Part shown: piece after piece, positions 1 through 9,286 of the stretch | Position numbering within the stretch: the first letter of the stretch is position 1 | Layout: every line of letters starts with the position of its first letter | From: Priapulus caudatus | Lineage: Eukaryota > Priapulida > Priapulimorpha > Priapulimorphida > Priapulidae | Assembly (NCBI RefSeq): GCF_000485595.1 | Contig: NW_014580076.1 | Coordinates: forward strand, 1 to 21,079 | Length of the DNA: 21,079 bases | Direction: 5' to 3' | The notes under the pieces: generated by a model | Database searches by the model: none | What the model saw: only the letters and a program-made list of their open reading frames with translations | What the model was told of the DNA's origin: nothing | Program-made: the position numbers and the translations under genes

Positions 1-3000
1 ATAAAGTAGGTGTTTTGTAGCCCTAAAGCATGGCTAGGGCGCTCTCTCTAATTATAACACGCAGGTCTCATGATAAAAGTTTATTAGGGAAATCTATGAA
101 GGTCATAGTCCCCATACACGCATTTTTTGTTTAAAATGTTTTAAAATATATCCCCCCATTCACAAAATATACACGTCCCTCTGGTGAAGACTACCTGCGA
201 CATGCGCTAACAGCAGAGCTAGACGTATTCCATATTGTGTACTGGCTGGTATACCCGCAAGCGAGGAGCTTTACATGCACGGTCTTCGGCTCCTATTCTT
301 AAATAATGTCTACGTGATGGAATGTATCATCATAATGCGTATGCTAGTATCATTCGCTCTTGACATTCTTAAATAGGGGCATAATCTTTGCAAAATAGAT
401 TTCTCTCGGAGATATTGGCATGCGGCGCGCACCGATTTAGCGTGCAGTGGCCGTCTGAACAATACTTCATAATATAGCTTGCTAAGGAGGAGAAGGGGAT
501 GGGAGACTGAGGAAATGGCCGGCAGAAAGATACTGAGGCGGTAGAAGAGAAGGAGGCTGAGGCGAGGACGGGGAAGCAAGGGGAGGACGCGAGGGCATAA
601 AGTAGATGTTTAATACTACAGATGCTATGCGGCTCTCTAACTGATAAACCATGTCAGCGCGTGATAAAGTTTATACGGGAGATCTTATGCTTGAGATAGC
701 CCCTTAACCATTTAAATCATATTCATCAAGGACAAGATAACTTCTTTGGGTGAGATTATTGAGCATGCGCTAAGACACGACTAACGGTAGGCCAGATGTG
801 GTACTGGCTTGTATACGGCAGGCGGCAAACCTTTACATGGGCAGCGGTTTCTTTCTATTTCTTAAATGGTGTCTATTGAGAAATGTTGCACTCAGAATAT
901 AAATCAGTGCTAGGATATACGCTCTCTAATTTTAAATGGCCATAATCTACTGGAAAAATACGCGTTTCTCCGGGAGATATTGCGCCATCCCGCGCGACCG
1001 TGGTTTAGGCGTAGGCAGTGGGCGTCTGAACCAAACTTCTATAATAAAGCTGCTGAGGGAAAGGATGGAGACTGGCGAAAAATCGCGGCGCAGGAAAGAT
1101 AGCTGAGGCGTACGAAGAAGAAGGCGCTGAGCGAGGACAGGGGAGGAAGGAAAAGGATGCAGAGGGCAATAAAGTAGGTGTTTTGTACCCTACACTAGGA
1201 CCGCGCTCTCCTAATTATAAACACAGGTCTCATGAATAAGTTTGATTAGGGAACATTCTAATGATGAGAGTATTCGCTATTATCGACAATTTTAAAAATG
1301 CTAACTTCATGCACAAATGATAGTGACCTACTGTAACTGTGATCAGGAATATTTGAGGCGCATGGTTACGTTAACGCTAATACCAAGCAAACGGAGGGGC
1401 GGAGATTGTGTACGTAGGCGTGTGATATCAGACTGGACCGCGGTGGGGCATAAAGGTGCTTCCTCCCTATTTCTTCAATGAGGTCTACTGATCGCACATG
1501 TAATGGGCATATACACTGTGGGCTTGACGATAATACTCTCGTTTATTTTAAATGCCATAGGGTGCTTTGCAGTAAATACCGGAGTTTCTGCGTCGAGGAG
1601 ATGAATTGCTGCAATACAGCGTCTGCGAGCACCGGCGTTTTAGGCGCTGCGGGCAGTGCACGAGATCTGAGGCAAACTTCATAAATATAAAGCTACATTT
1701 GGCCAGTGAGTAGAGGGATAGGAGCGGAGGACTGCGGAGGAAACAGTGCGGCAGGAAGGAAGCATAATGGGTGAGACGGAGTAGTTAAGAACGGCTGAGC
1801 GAGGGAGCCAGGGAGTGGCCTAAGGGAAGGAGACGATGAAGGAGCTGGCATAAATGTGAGGTGTTATATGTACGACTAAACATGTCTAGGATGTGCTCTC
1901 GCTTAAATATAAAATCACATGTGTCACCTAGATTGAAAGCTTATCAAGAGGAGGAGAGCTAATGTTCTGAAGATAGCGAGGGTTGAGGACCTAACACTTT
2001 AACGCGATTAATGGGCCTGGTTCAGTCTAAAAAATATAATCGACTCAATGATTTGAGATATATTGCGCATATTCTTAAGCTGCTAACACACTAACGTAAT
2101 TCCCAGATTGTTGCTACTGGCTGTATACGGCAGCTGGGACTTTACATGCAGCGTCATGTCATCCGAGTACCTATTTCTGTACATGATGTGCGACTGATAA
2201 AATGTTATTATATAAATGCTATGGCTAGGATCATTCCTCTTCATATTTAAATGCATAAAGTCTTGCACAATACGCATTTACTCTGCGAAGATCATTGGCG
2301 CATCGCCGCCGGTGTACGTCGTTTTAGGCGTGGGCAGTGCCGTCTGAGGGCCAAACTTGACACTAAATATAGGCAGGCTCCAAGGAGAAGGGAAGAGAGG
2401 AGACTGAGGGAATCGCGGGGCAGGAAGGGATAGATGCGATCCGAACGCGTATGGAGAGTAGAAAGAAGGAGACCCTGAGGGCGAGGACAGGGGAGGCAAC
2501 AGGGGACGGACGCGAACGGCATAAAAGTAGGTGTTTTTTGTACCCCTACATGCTATGGCGTTCTCCTAATTATAGACACATATGCAATGATAAAAAGTTT
2601 ATTAGGGAAACCTATGACAGAGATACCCCATAACCATTTTTAAATACATTAGGGGCCATGCAGACAAAGATGAACTGCCGCTCCGGTGAGCATATTGCGC
2701 ATGCCTAAACGAAACACCTGACGCTACTTTGCAGCAAATTGAGTTAGCTGGCTGGTCATAAACAGAAGTAGCTTCTACCTACGCAGGCGGGAGAGACTGT
2801 TACATCAACGTCGCTTCGCTCCTATTTCCTTAATGAATGTCTACTGATCGGAACTCGTGCTATTCATTCATAAATCTAATGGAGGATCTATTACTCTTCA
2901 TTATTACAATTGCACCTATAATCTTTGGGCCAAAGATACGATTTTCGCTTGCGGAGATAAATTGCGCAATGCCCGCGCCGTGCACGGCGTTTCTAGGGGT

Positions 3001-3413
3001 GTGCAACAGTGGCCGTCTGATAGCAGACTTCATAAATATAGTTTGCATTAGGAGGAGAGGGCTCGGGTGACTTGAGGAAATGCGGCACGGGAAAGATAGC
3101 TGGGGGCGTAGAAGAAAGAAGAGGCTGAGCGATGGACAGGTGGAAGCAAGGAGAGGACGCGCAAAGGCATAGACAGTAGAATGTTTTGTAGCCGCTGGGA
3201 CATGATGCTAGGGCGCCTGCTCCTAACTTATAAAACATGTCACCGCTAATAAAAGGTTTATAAGGGAGGATGCTATCTGGAGATAACCCGTAACCATTTA
3301 AATGGCATATTCATCAACAGAGAGATAACTGTGCTGCTGTGAGATCATTGCGCATGCGCTAACACACTAACGTAGCCAGATTGTGTACTGCTTCTGTATA
3401 CCGCAGCGGGCAT
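1..3413. repeat. Tandem satellite array, about 570-680 bp unit, about 5.4 copies
   Basis: Copies begin near 1, 597, 1169, 1849, 2519 and 3168, each opening with a variant of ATAAAGTAGGTGTTTTGTA. In order, each unit shows CTAATTATAAACAC, GTTTATTAGGGA, GCGCATGCGCTAACACACTA, CTGTATACGGCAG, TTTACATG, CTATTTCTTAAATG, CGTTTTAGGCG..GCAGTGGCCGTCTGA, then a purine-rich tail (GAGGAGA..GCTGAGCGAGGACAGGGGA..GGAC). The sixth copy stops at about 3413, where the unit's GGCAGGCGGGAGC would be. The copies differ mostly by scattered one-base gains and losses, including doubled bases, which explains the varying unit length. No reading frame is shared between copies, so I see no coding role. It could be an ageing satellite or a poorly polished stretch of one. 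Confidence 0.9.
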
Positions 3414-4190
3414 ACGTGCGTGCATGCGTGAGTGGCGTGCCTGTACCACGTGCATGCGTGGCCTAGCGTGGGCACATAGCCGTCTACGGCATGCACGTGC
3501 GTGCGTGTGTGGCCGCGCCGGTGTGCAGGTCTACGTGTCGTAGCGTGCGTGGCGGTGTGCACGTAGCACGTGCGTGGCATGCGTGGCGTGCGTCTGTGCA
3601 CGTACACGTGGCGGTGCATGCGTGCGTGCGTGCGTAGTGCACGTACACTGTGGCTGCATGAGTGTGGCCGTGTGCGTGCGTGTGGCACGTACCGTGCGTG
3701 CGTCGTGTGTGTGCACGTACACGTGGCGCTGCGTGCGTGTGTGGCGCGCAGATGTGGCACGTAGACGTGCCGCGTGCGTCAGCGTGTGGCACGTACCCGT
3801 GCGTGCTTGCGTGCGTGTGCACGTACGGCTTGCCGTGCGTGGCGTGTGCAGCGTACCGTGCGTGCGTGCGTGTGTACGTCCAAAAAGTGGGTGCGTGCGA
3901 TGCGTGCGTGCGTGTGAACTTACACATGCGTGCGTGGCGTCGTGTGCTGTGCAACGTACCACGTGGCGTGTGTGCGTGGTGTGCGCGCCCTGTGTGCAGT
4001 TACACAGTTTCGTGCATGCGTGCGGCGTACGTCGTGCATGCAATGTGGCACGTAACGTGCGTGCGTGCGTGTACAGCATGCGCGCGTGCGTGTGCACGTA
4101 CCCGTGGCGCGCTGAAGTGTGTGCGTGGCGTGTGCAAGCTACACCTGGCGTGTCGTGCGTGCGGCGGTGCGTGTGTACGTACATCGTATA
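3414..4190. repeat. GTGCGTGC/CACGTAC minisatellite
   Basis: The stretch is made almost wholly of GTGCGTGC runs punctuated every 25-45 bases by a GCACGTAC core, for example near 3599, 3640, 3689, 3714, 3791, 3822 and 4096. Many units read GTGTGGCACGTAC or GTGTGCACGTAC, followed by ACGTGGC. The alternating purine-pyrimidine composition and lack of stop codons leave several frames open on both strands (Cys/Val/Arg-rich on plus, His/Thr/Arg-rich on minus). I treat these as artefacts of the repeat. It directly replaces the last satellite unit in mid-copy. Confidence 0.9.
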
Positions 4191-4262
4191 AGTGTTGCCG
4201 CCTTATACGTGAGTTAGTGTACTATTCGCTAAGTTGAGTTAAGGCGTCTATACGGGGCTTAC

Positions 4263-4313
4263 CTCGAGTTAGCTCTAAACCTCGACACTGAGGCGAGGTT
4301 AAGCTAACTCGAG
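4263..4313. repeat. Two-step imperfect hairpin
   Basis: CTCGAGTTAGCT at 4263-4274 pairs perfectly with AGCTAACTCGAG at 4302-4313. Inside it AACCTCG (4278-4284) pairs with CGAGGTT (4294-4300), leaving a 9-base loop. GAGTTAAG and GAGTTAAC occur just outside. No element ends or target duplication could be assigned. Confidence 0.75.
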
Positions 4314-4434
4314 TTAACATTTCGTCGTGAGAGACGGCAGAGCTTGTTACTAGGCTCAAGCAAACGTATTGCTAGATGTTAGAATACCCTATGTATATTG
4401 ACCAGTTGTAGTCAGCAAACAGCCTGTTGGTTAT

Positions 4435-4442
4435 CTATATAC
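4435..4442. repeat. Left 8-bp target-site duplication of the 4443-5004 hAT element
   Basis: CTATATAC here is identical to 5005-5012, immediately outside the other terminus. Confidence 0.88.
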
Positions 4443-5004
4443 CAGGGCGTAAATCCGTACCGAGGAGTGGGGGGGGAATTCATCGCGATAGCCGGGGCGA
4501 AATTAACCTTGCTGCGCGAGACAAGCCCGCGTGCCGTAGGCATCGGGCAGTGCTAGGGCGGGTCTGAGAGATCGCCGCCCCCCCGAGATAAATTTGTGAA
4601 ATATTTTAAGCCATTTTCCATGCAATCTAAGGCATAACTGTGGCGCATATTCTCATGTCTGATATATCTCAACTCTAGACTCAACCCTACAGAGTTCAAA
4701 ATAGACTCAAAATAGACCTCAAAACACTTTTCAATGACTATTCAAGAGCGTCTCCACCGCAGTTCAGGGTTAACTATCGTAATCGAATACATGTGATTAA
4801 AACACAGGTAAGACATAGCAATTTCTCAACGAAATTGTCAACGTGTTTTTGTAATGTTGGCGAACCATCTCTTTTTGGCTATTCTTCTTATTTCTCTCTT
4901 TTTTTGAATCTGCCGAAGGTCGGGGGATATTTGTACAGGCCATCGCCCTCCTTCATAGCCGAGGAGAAGGCCATCCCCCATCCCCCGCGGATTTACGCCC
5001 GCTG
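4443..5004. mobile_element. Non-autonomous hAT element (MITE), complete, 562 bp
   Basis: The left end reads CAGGGCGTAAATCCG. The right end, read inward on the other strand, is CAGCGGGCGTAAATCCG. The two match over GGCGTAAATCCG behind the CAG start typical of hAT termini. A perfect 8-bp target duplication, CTATATAC, flanks the element at 4435-4442 and 5005-5012; 8 bp is the classical hAT target length. G-runs follow both termini. No transposase fragment was seen inside, so it is most simply a MITE mobilised by a related autonomous hAT. Ends and duplication are visible; the superfamily follows from the terminal sequence and target size. Confidence 0.88.
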
Positions 5005-5012
5005 CTATATAC
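5005..5012. repeat. Right 8-bp target-site duplication of the 4443-5004 hAT element
   Basis: CTATATAC, identical to 4435-4442. Confidence 0.88.
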
Positions 5013-5078
5013 TAAACATTCAGTCGGGCCGGGCGCCCACAGGGGGGGGCAGGGCGCGGTCGCGCCGCCTCCTATCAT

Positions 5079-5232
5079 TTGAAAGAAAAAGGAAAGCAAG
5101 AAGAAGCAAAAGAAAGAAAAGAAAAAGAAAAAGGAAAGGAAAAGCAAGAAGAAGAAAAAGAAAAAGAACAGCAACAAAGAAAAAGGACAGGAAAGAAGAA
5201 GAAAGAAAAGAAAAAAAGAAAGAAATAAGAAA
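5079..5232 (+). repeat. Near-pure purine tract (GAAA/AAG-rich)
   Basis: About 150 bases of A and G with only a few C or T interruptions (for example GCAAGAAGAAGCAAAAG). The Lys/Arg-rich reading on plus and Phe/Leu/Ser-rich reading on minus are composition effects. Homopurine runs of this length can adopt triplex structure. Confidence 0.85.
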
Positions 5233-5235
5233 CAT

Positions 5236-5318
5236 CTTGCAAATGTCTTGGCAAAATAGATGGCTGGGGTGGGGGGGTCACGGCCCCCCCCCCCCTATCG
5301 CCCCATACATTTGGCAAG
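5236..5318. repeat. Stem-loop with G-run/C-run core
   Basis: CTTGCAAATGT (5236-5246) pairs with ACATTTGGCAAG (5307-5318) with one bulged base. Inside, GGGGTGGGGGGG (5266-5277) can pair with the C-run at 5284-5295, around a short TCACGG turn. It directly follows the purine tract and may be part of a degraded MITE; no target duplication was found. Confidence 0.6.
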
Positions 5319-5730
5319 GAAAAGGTAACAGAAGAAGAAGATTCCTTCGCAAATACTAGGGGGATCGCCCAAAATATGAGTGATGTAGGCCTATCTAGAG
5401 CGGACCACTTTCATCGAAAAGATTAAGTGTCCCGAAATTCAATCCAATATTAAACCTGTGCTTAATTTGATAATCGACTGTCCAAGGGTTATTTCCTTGG
5501 GAGTCCAAGTTGGGACACATCATTGCGATCGATGCTGTTTCCCCGCCGCGAAAGGTACGGCACACTTGAGGTGTTAACGTACCTTCATAACTGTATAATT
5601 ACACACAACGCTCTTAGCAATTGACCCTCTAAGTATACCTCTTACACTGGCGATCTTATCTTTTAGCACCTCCGCCCACGGAGTGGAGGAGGAGGTTAAT
5701 GCTGATCGGTCTTGCGTTCGTGTACACGTT

Positions 5731-5733
<3 letters not shown>
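5319..5733. other. Spacer without a gene
   Basis: No coding pattern. A small hairpin pairs AAGGTACG (5552-5559) with CGTACCTT (5578-5585). Confidence 0.5.
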
Positions 5734-5782
<49 letters not shown>

Positions 5783-5895
5783 TGTGTGTGTGTGGTGTGT
5801 GTGTTATGTGTGTGTGTAGTTGTGGTGTGTGTGTGTGTGTGTGGTGTGTGTGTCGTGTGTAGGTGTGTGTGTGTGTGTGGTGTGTGTGTGTGTGT
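5734..5895 (+). repeat. (GT)n microsatellite, interrupted
   Basis: A perfect GT run opens the block and then breaks into GTGTGTGGTGTGTG and TCGTGTGT variants. Cys/Val readings on plus and His/Thr readings on minus arise from the dinucleotide and are not genes. Confidence 0.95.
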
Positions 5896-6138
5896 CGTGA
5901 TGTTGTGATGAAGTCGATCGATATTAGAGCGTACAGCACGAGCGAGCAGCCAACAGCCGGCTGCTGCTGACTGAGGCGGCGACGAGCCATACAGTTGTAC
6001 TGCTGGCGTATACGCTAGGTTATTCGTGCTGTCTCGTGATCGTAGTGGCGTATGGCGTCATGTCGGCTGGCGGAGGTATCTCTCTCCGTGGTGCCCTCTG
6101 TCTAGTTTCAGTTAGTATGTGTATCGTACGCGCCGCAG

Positions 6139-6202
6139 GCGCGTGCGTGTGTGGTGTGTGTGTTGTGTGGTGTGTGGTGTGTGTGTGTGCGTGTGCGTGC
6201 GT
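6139..6202 (+). repeat. Second short (GT)n microsatellite
   Basis: GCGTGCGTGTGTGGTGTG and similar blocks, with GTGCGTGCGTTC at the far end. It repeats the composition of the run 240 bases upstream. Confidence 0.85.
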
Positions 6203-6631
6203 TCATCCTCTCCCGGGTCCTGTTTTCTCATCCCTCTACATGAATACAACAATTATTGGTTCAAGTGCTACAGCATAGATTTAAAGCAAAATCACTGTTC
6301 CCCCCACAGTTCCGAAGACCCCCTCTTTTAAACGTGTCCAGTGCATAGCATGAATTCAAGCGAAAAATCCCAGCTAGTTGGAGACCCCCATCTTTCGACA
6401 TAGCCGTTCCCAGAAGCAATATCAGCATTCAACAAACATTAGTTCCATGAGCCGGGCACCATTTTCAGGCTGAAGATAAGTTTCCAGGAGCCGCCCCCCC
6501 CATTTAACTTCGACGCCAGTGGCCAGCAGTACAGATACCTACCATAAAGTGGGCGTGATGGCTTTGATTAGCCTAAACTCTCGAGAGCTGTCCCGCGGAC
6601 CCTGCCAGTGGTACCTAAGACGGCCCTTGGG
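6203..6631. other. Gene-free stretch
   Basis: No reading frame, element end or RNA pattern that I can support; one C-run lies at 6493-6500. Confidence 0.5.
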
Positions 6632-6772
6632 CCGGAATTCATCAACGTTGCGCAAAGTAGGTATTGCATACACATGAGTTTGCTACGAAGTACCGTACGC
6701 ATAGTCGTCAGGTGCGATTCATCCTCACGGCAGCGCTAGCAGCGCTGCGTACGCAAATGGTGATGAATTCGG
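6632..6772. repeat. Small foldback element, about 141 bp
   Basis: CCGGAATTCATCAACG at the left is mirrored by GGTGATGAATTCGG at the right (shared AATTCATCA), and TTGCGCAA/TACGCAAA motifs follow inside both arms. A second stem, CAGCGCT-AGC-AGCGCTG, lies at 6731-6747. No target duplication found, so the MITE assignment is tentative. Confidence 0.5.
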
Positions 6773-6995
6773 TGTAAATCCACATACGCCATCGTAGCTG
6801 CTGGCTGTTGAGCGGCTGCGTTAAGCATAAACCAATCACACTGTGGCGACACATACCATAAAGAAACCAAACTGAGGCCTCTCTATGGTATGTAAACCAT
6901 ATCGGTCTAGCTGTCTACAGGAGTGCTGGGGGATGTGATAGTTGTCTGCATTTTCCGTTGTATGATTGTGTTCACACTCGAATGAAAGCCAAGGC
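6773..6995. other. Spacer without a gene
   Basis: No coding or structural signal was supported. Confidence 0.45.
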
Positions 6996-7187
6996 GACAC
7001 GTACGCGTGCGTGCGTGCGTTTGCACGTAATACGTGCGTGCAGTACGTGTGTGTGCAGCGTACACGTGGCGTGCTTGCGTACGTCAACGGGCCGGCGTCT
7101 GTGTACGTACACGTGCGTGCTTGTGTGCACGTACAAGTGCGTGCGTGTGCACGTACAAGTGCGCACCGGCGTGTGGCACGTACACGG
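6996..7187. repeat. Second GTGCGTGC/CACGTAC minisatellite island
   Basis: Same vocabulary as 3414-4190: GTGCGTGCGTGTGCACGTAC, GCAGCGTACACGTGGCGTGC and GTGTGGCACGTACAC. Two adjacent 23-bp units near 7137-7160 are almost identical. Unlike the first island it has few odd single-base changes. Long open frames on both strands (His/Thr-rich on minus) are repeat artefacts. Confidence 0.9.
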
Positions 7188-7589
7188 CTAACTACGACCA
7201 CTCGCTATAACGAATAACAATGCCAAGCTTGACCAAATTTTTTCATTTTAATATTTTTTAGTTGATAGAATTTTATAATGTTTTCTCAATAAAGTCAATG
7301 CAATGCGCGCGTATGCTGAAACACCTGCAAAATTTCGGAGTGGTTTAGGCGCAGCGCTCGTCAGCTCGTGTAACGTTACGCAACGGTTACGTTAAATTTT
7401 AGCTTGATGAATCGCACATAAAAGCGGCTGCCCGGCTTGCCGTAACGCATAAGGCGCGAAAAATCGTACGCAAAATTTGACTAAATAGCTGTTTTTTGAT
7501 GAACGCAACTAAGCAGACGTCGATTGCGTACACCAAGATTTACGCAAAAATATTTTCTTACGCAGCTTGAATGAATCATGAATCTAACT
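7188..7589. other. AT-rich gene-free stretch
   Basis: No gene. It has several TTACGCAA-like motifs (near 7375, 7466, 7541 and 7558) and GATGAATCGC at 7407, which recall the arms of the 6632-6772 foldback. It may contain degraded relatives of that repeat. Confidence 0.45.
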
Positions 7590-7607
7590 CCCCTGGACGC
7601 GCCACCC
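7590..7607. mobile_element. Solo hAT-like terminus
   Basis: CCCCTGGACGCGCCACCC closely resembles the right end of the hAT copy in this window (CCCCTGGATACGCCACTG, 20012-20029). No partner end or target duplication was identified, so this is probably a relic. Confidence 0.4.
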
Positions 7608-7648
7608 CGTCAGTGAAAGCGGCACACGGTATCAGAGTCCACAGTTCC

Positions 7649-7781
7649 CAGGGGCGTGTACAGGGGGGCGGTCCAGGGGGTCTGGACCCTTCCTGCTCGC
7701 GCAGAAAACGCATCTGAGGGGGTCTAATTTAAAAAAAATTAGGGGGGAGAGCCCCTTCGCGTGCTCCTGTTCACGCCCCTG
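7649..7781. mobile_element. Short hAT-like MITE, 133 bp
   Basis: CAGGGGCGTGTACAGG (7649-7664) and CCTGTTCACGCCCCTG (7766-7781) are inverted copies matching at 15 of 16 positions, with the CAGGGGCG start seen on other hAT ends here. An internal hairpin pairs GGTCCAG (7670-7676) with CTGGACC (7682-7688). The flanking 8-mers ACAGTTCC and CTTTCGCC do not match, so either the insertion is old or the ends belong to different copies. Confidence 0.55.
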
Positions 7782-7804
7782 CTTTCGCCCCCCCTAAGAA
7801 AATA

Positions 7805-7821
7805 CCCTGGCGCCGCCCCTG
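7805..7821. mobile_element. Another hAT-like terminus
   Basis: CCCTGGCGCCGCCCCTG ends like a right-hand hAT terminus (CAGGGGCGGCGCCAGGG on the other strand). No left partner is seen within the preceding 250 bases. Nested or overlapping MITE remains are the likely explanation. Confidence 0.45.
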
Positions 7822-7891
7822 CTAACATTAGTTTAGTATATAGTGTTAGTATTATAGTTAGTATATTATTATTATAGTATTTATAGTTTAG

Positions 7892-7983
7892 TGTCAGATA
7901 TCTATGGGGTGAATGACCCGACAGCTTGGCCCGACCTGCAGTTCGCTGATGTTTACACGTATCTCACAAACACTCCAGAGACT
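7892..7983 (+). CDS. Candidate isolated exon, SWIM/YqaJ-associated protein family (tentative)
   Basis: A 92-base stretch reads SDIYGVNDPTAWPDLQFADV then YTYLTNTPET. It is unlike its AT-rich surroundings and has protein-like codon composition. A TTTATAGTTTAG acceptor lies immediately before it and GTACGT, a plausible donor, immediately after. From memory of invertebrate proteins carrying a SWIM zinc finger and a YqaJ-type nuclease domain, a block of the form 'WPDxxFxDxYxYLxxTPxxxT' occurs early in such proteins, so this may be one exon of such a gene or of a transposon that captured it. No neighbouring exon was found in the window. Continuous reading past the donor runs into a TATATC microsatellite, which argues for an exon edge. 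Function is not assigned; the family link is inference and could be wrong. Confidence 0.35.
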
Positions 7984-7989
7984 GTACGT

Positions 7990-9281
7990 ATGAGAGCCAT
8001 CTATATCTATATCTATATCCGTTATTTTACTAGTAGAGTTCACGGAATTTATCTGACTAGCTGTAGCCAAATTGCTGACGATAGGGAAAATTCAGTCCAA
8101 CGAAATCTACGCCAAATCTCAACCTTAACTCTCTAGATTATAGTCTAATAAACCTAACCCAAAATCTAATACTGTTCTCTCTTTCTTCTCCTTTTCCGGC
8201 ATAACCTACCCGTGAGTGTTGTGGAAGCAACTGAAGTTGACACTTTCAAGCCAAGGCTTCGCTCCCACATACATGTATCATGTATGCAAACTAACTTTAG
8301 GAAAATTCACTCCCTGAAGGCACTCACTACCTTGTCACTATATCCAGTGCAGTGGACACCGACATGCAACTTGGCAGTGATTGCAAGAAATCAAACTCAT
8401 TTACTCGTCACTCCCAATCGCTCCTAAATTGCTCTAGAATTGCTTCGAAATCACATGTACGCACATGCGGTGACACATCGACCGATCGCTTGCGGTTGCA
8501 GGTTGCAGCGACAAGCAACCAAAAATCGCAGGCATGCACTAGGCTTTAGGTCGACAGCAACGCAACTGACAGCGACGAGCAACGATTGACACTGGAAGTT
8601 GTAGAAGGCACCTAGGTCGAAGCGACGATCGCCTATAGATCACGCAACTAAATAAGTTTACATGACTTGTTCAATGCTGCTGTGTGCATGTTGTGTAAAT
8701 GTCTGTATGCATTGTTTCATTCGCATTTGAATCTCGTTGCAGCTATCGCAAAGCAGCTTGTCAGGTAAAACAATGCAAGCGACGGGTGAAACTAGATTTA
8801 GCACGACCCCGCTGTTTTCGCGATGAAAGTTTAAGGACCTCAACGATTGCGCTATAATGGGGCCACACTGTATTCATCAGTCGCTGATACAGCATTACCA
8901 CACATTAAGTGCAATTTTTTGTTTATTATTTGTATTTAATGACTGCCTCGTTTTGTATGCTACTGCAATTTTTTTGCTTTAAGTAATTATTAGTGCAATG
9001 TGTTTGGTATGGGCTTTACTTAATAATTATTTATTACTTGTATATATAAATAGTAATTCTTGTAACAGAATGGGTAAAAAATCAGCAGAAAAAACATACC
9101 CAGTATTTCACACTGAATACCATGTTTTTTTCATGTGAAATGTCTTTACATTTGACTCTATTGAAAGGACCCGTAATTCCTGTTGAAACAAAATCTGGTA
9201 TAAATAGATGTTAAACAGATACAATCACATGATTTCAAAGTAACATAAATGATACAGTTCTCTAACAGGTAACAGGAAATT
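7990..9281. other. Gene-free stretch left of the retrotransposon
   Basis: Contains three CTATAT units (about 8000-8018) and a GCGAC-rich zone at 8480-8640 (GCGACAAGCAACC, GCGACGAGCAACG, GAAGCGACGATCGCC) that resembles the subterminal motifs of inverted-repeat elements. AT-rich DNA follows from 8890 to 9281. No gene seen. Confidence 0.5.
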
Positions 9282-9286
9282 AATAC
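9282..9286. repeat. Left target-site duplication AATAC of the retrotransposon
   Basis: AATAC immediately before the 5' LTR, identical to 14004-14008. Confidence 0.9.

Larger units (their letters stand above)
4191..4442. other. Spacer without a gene
   Basis: No coding pattern seen. It holds the hairpin listed separately, and ends in the left target duplication of the hAT element (CTATATAC, 4435-4442). Confidence 0.5.

Noticed and set aside
1-3413. CRISPR array or rDNA spacer as explanation for the regular repeats
   Set aside because: The unit is hundreds of bases long without short repeat/spacer structure, and no rRNA sequence is recognisable.
3359-4237. Several 130-217 codon frames on both strands rich in His/Thr/Arg or Cys/Val/Arg
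   Set aside because: They translate the GTGC/CACGTAC minisatellite, which lacks stop codons in most frames; there is no domain, and overlapping frames on both strands are equally open.
4793-5359. 188-codon frame with Lys/Arg-rich middle
   Set aside because: It spans a hAT MITE boundary, a target duplication, a purine tract and a G/C hairpin; the basic region is just the AAG/AAA composition.
5574-5990. 138-codon minus-strand His/Thr frame and the Cys/Val plus-strand frame
   Set aside because: Produced by the (GT)n microsatellite.
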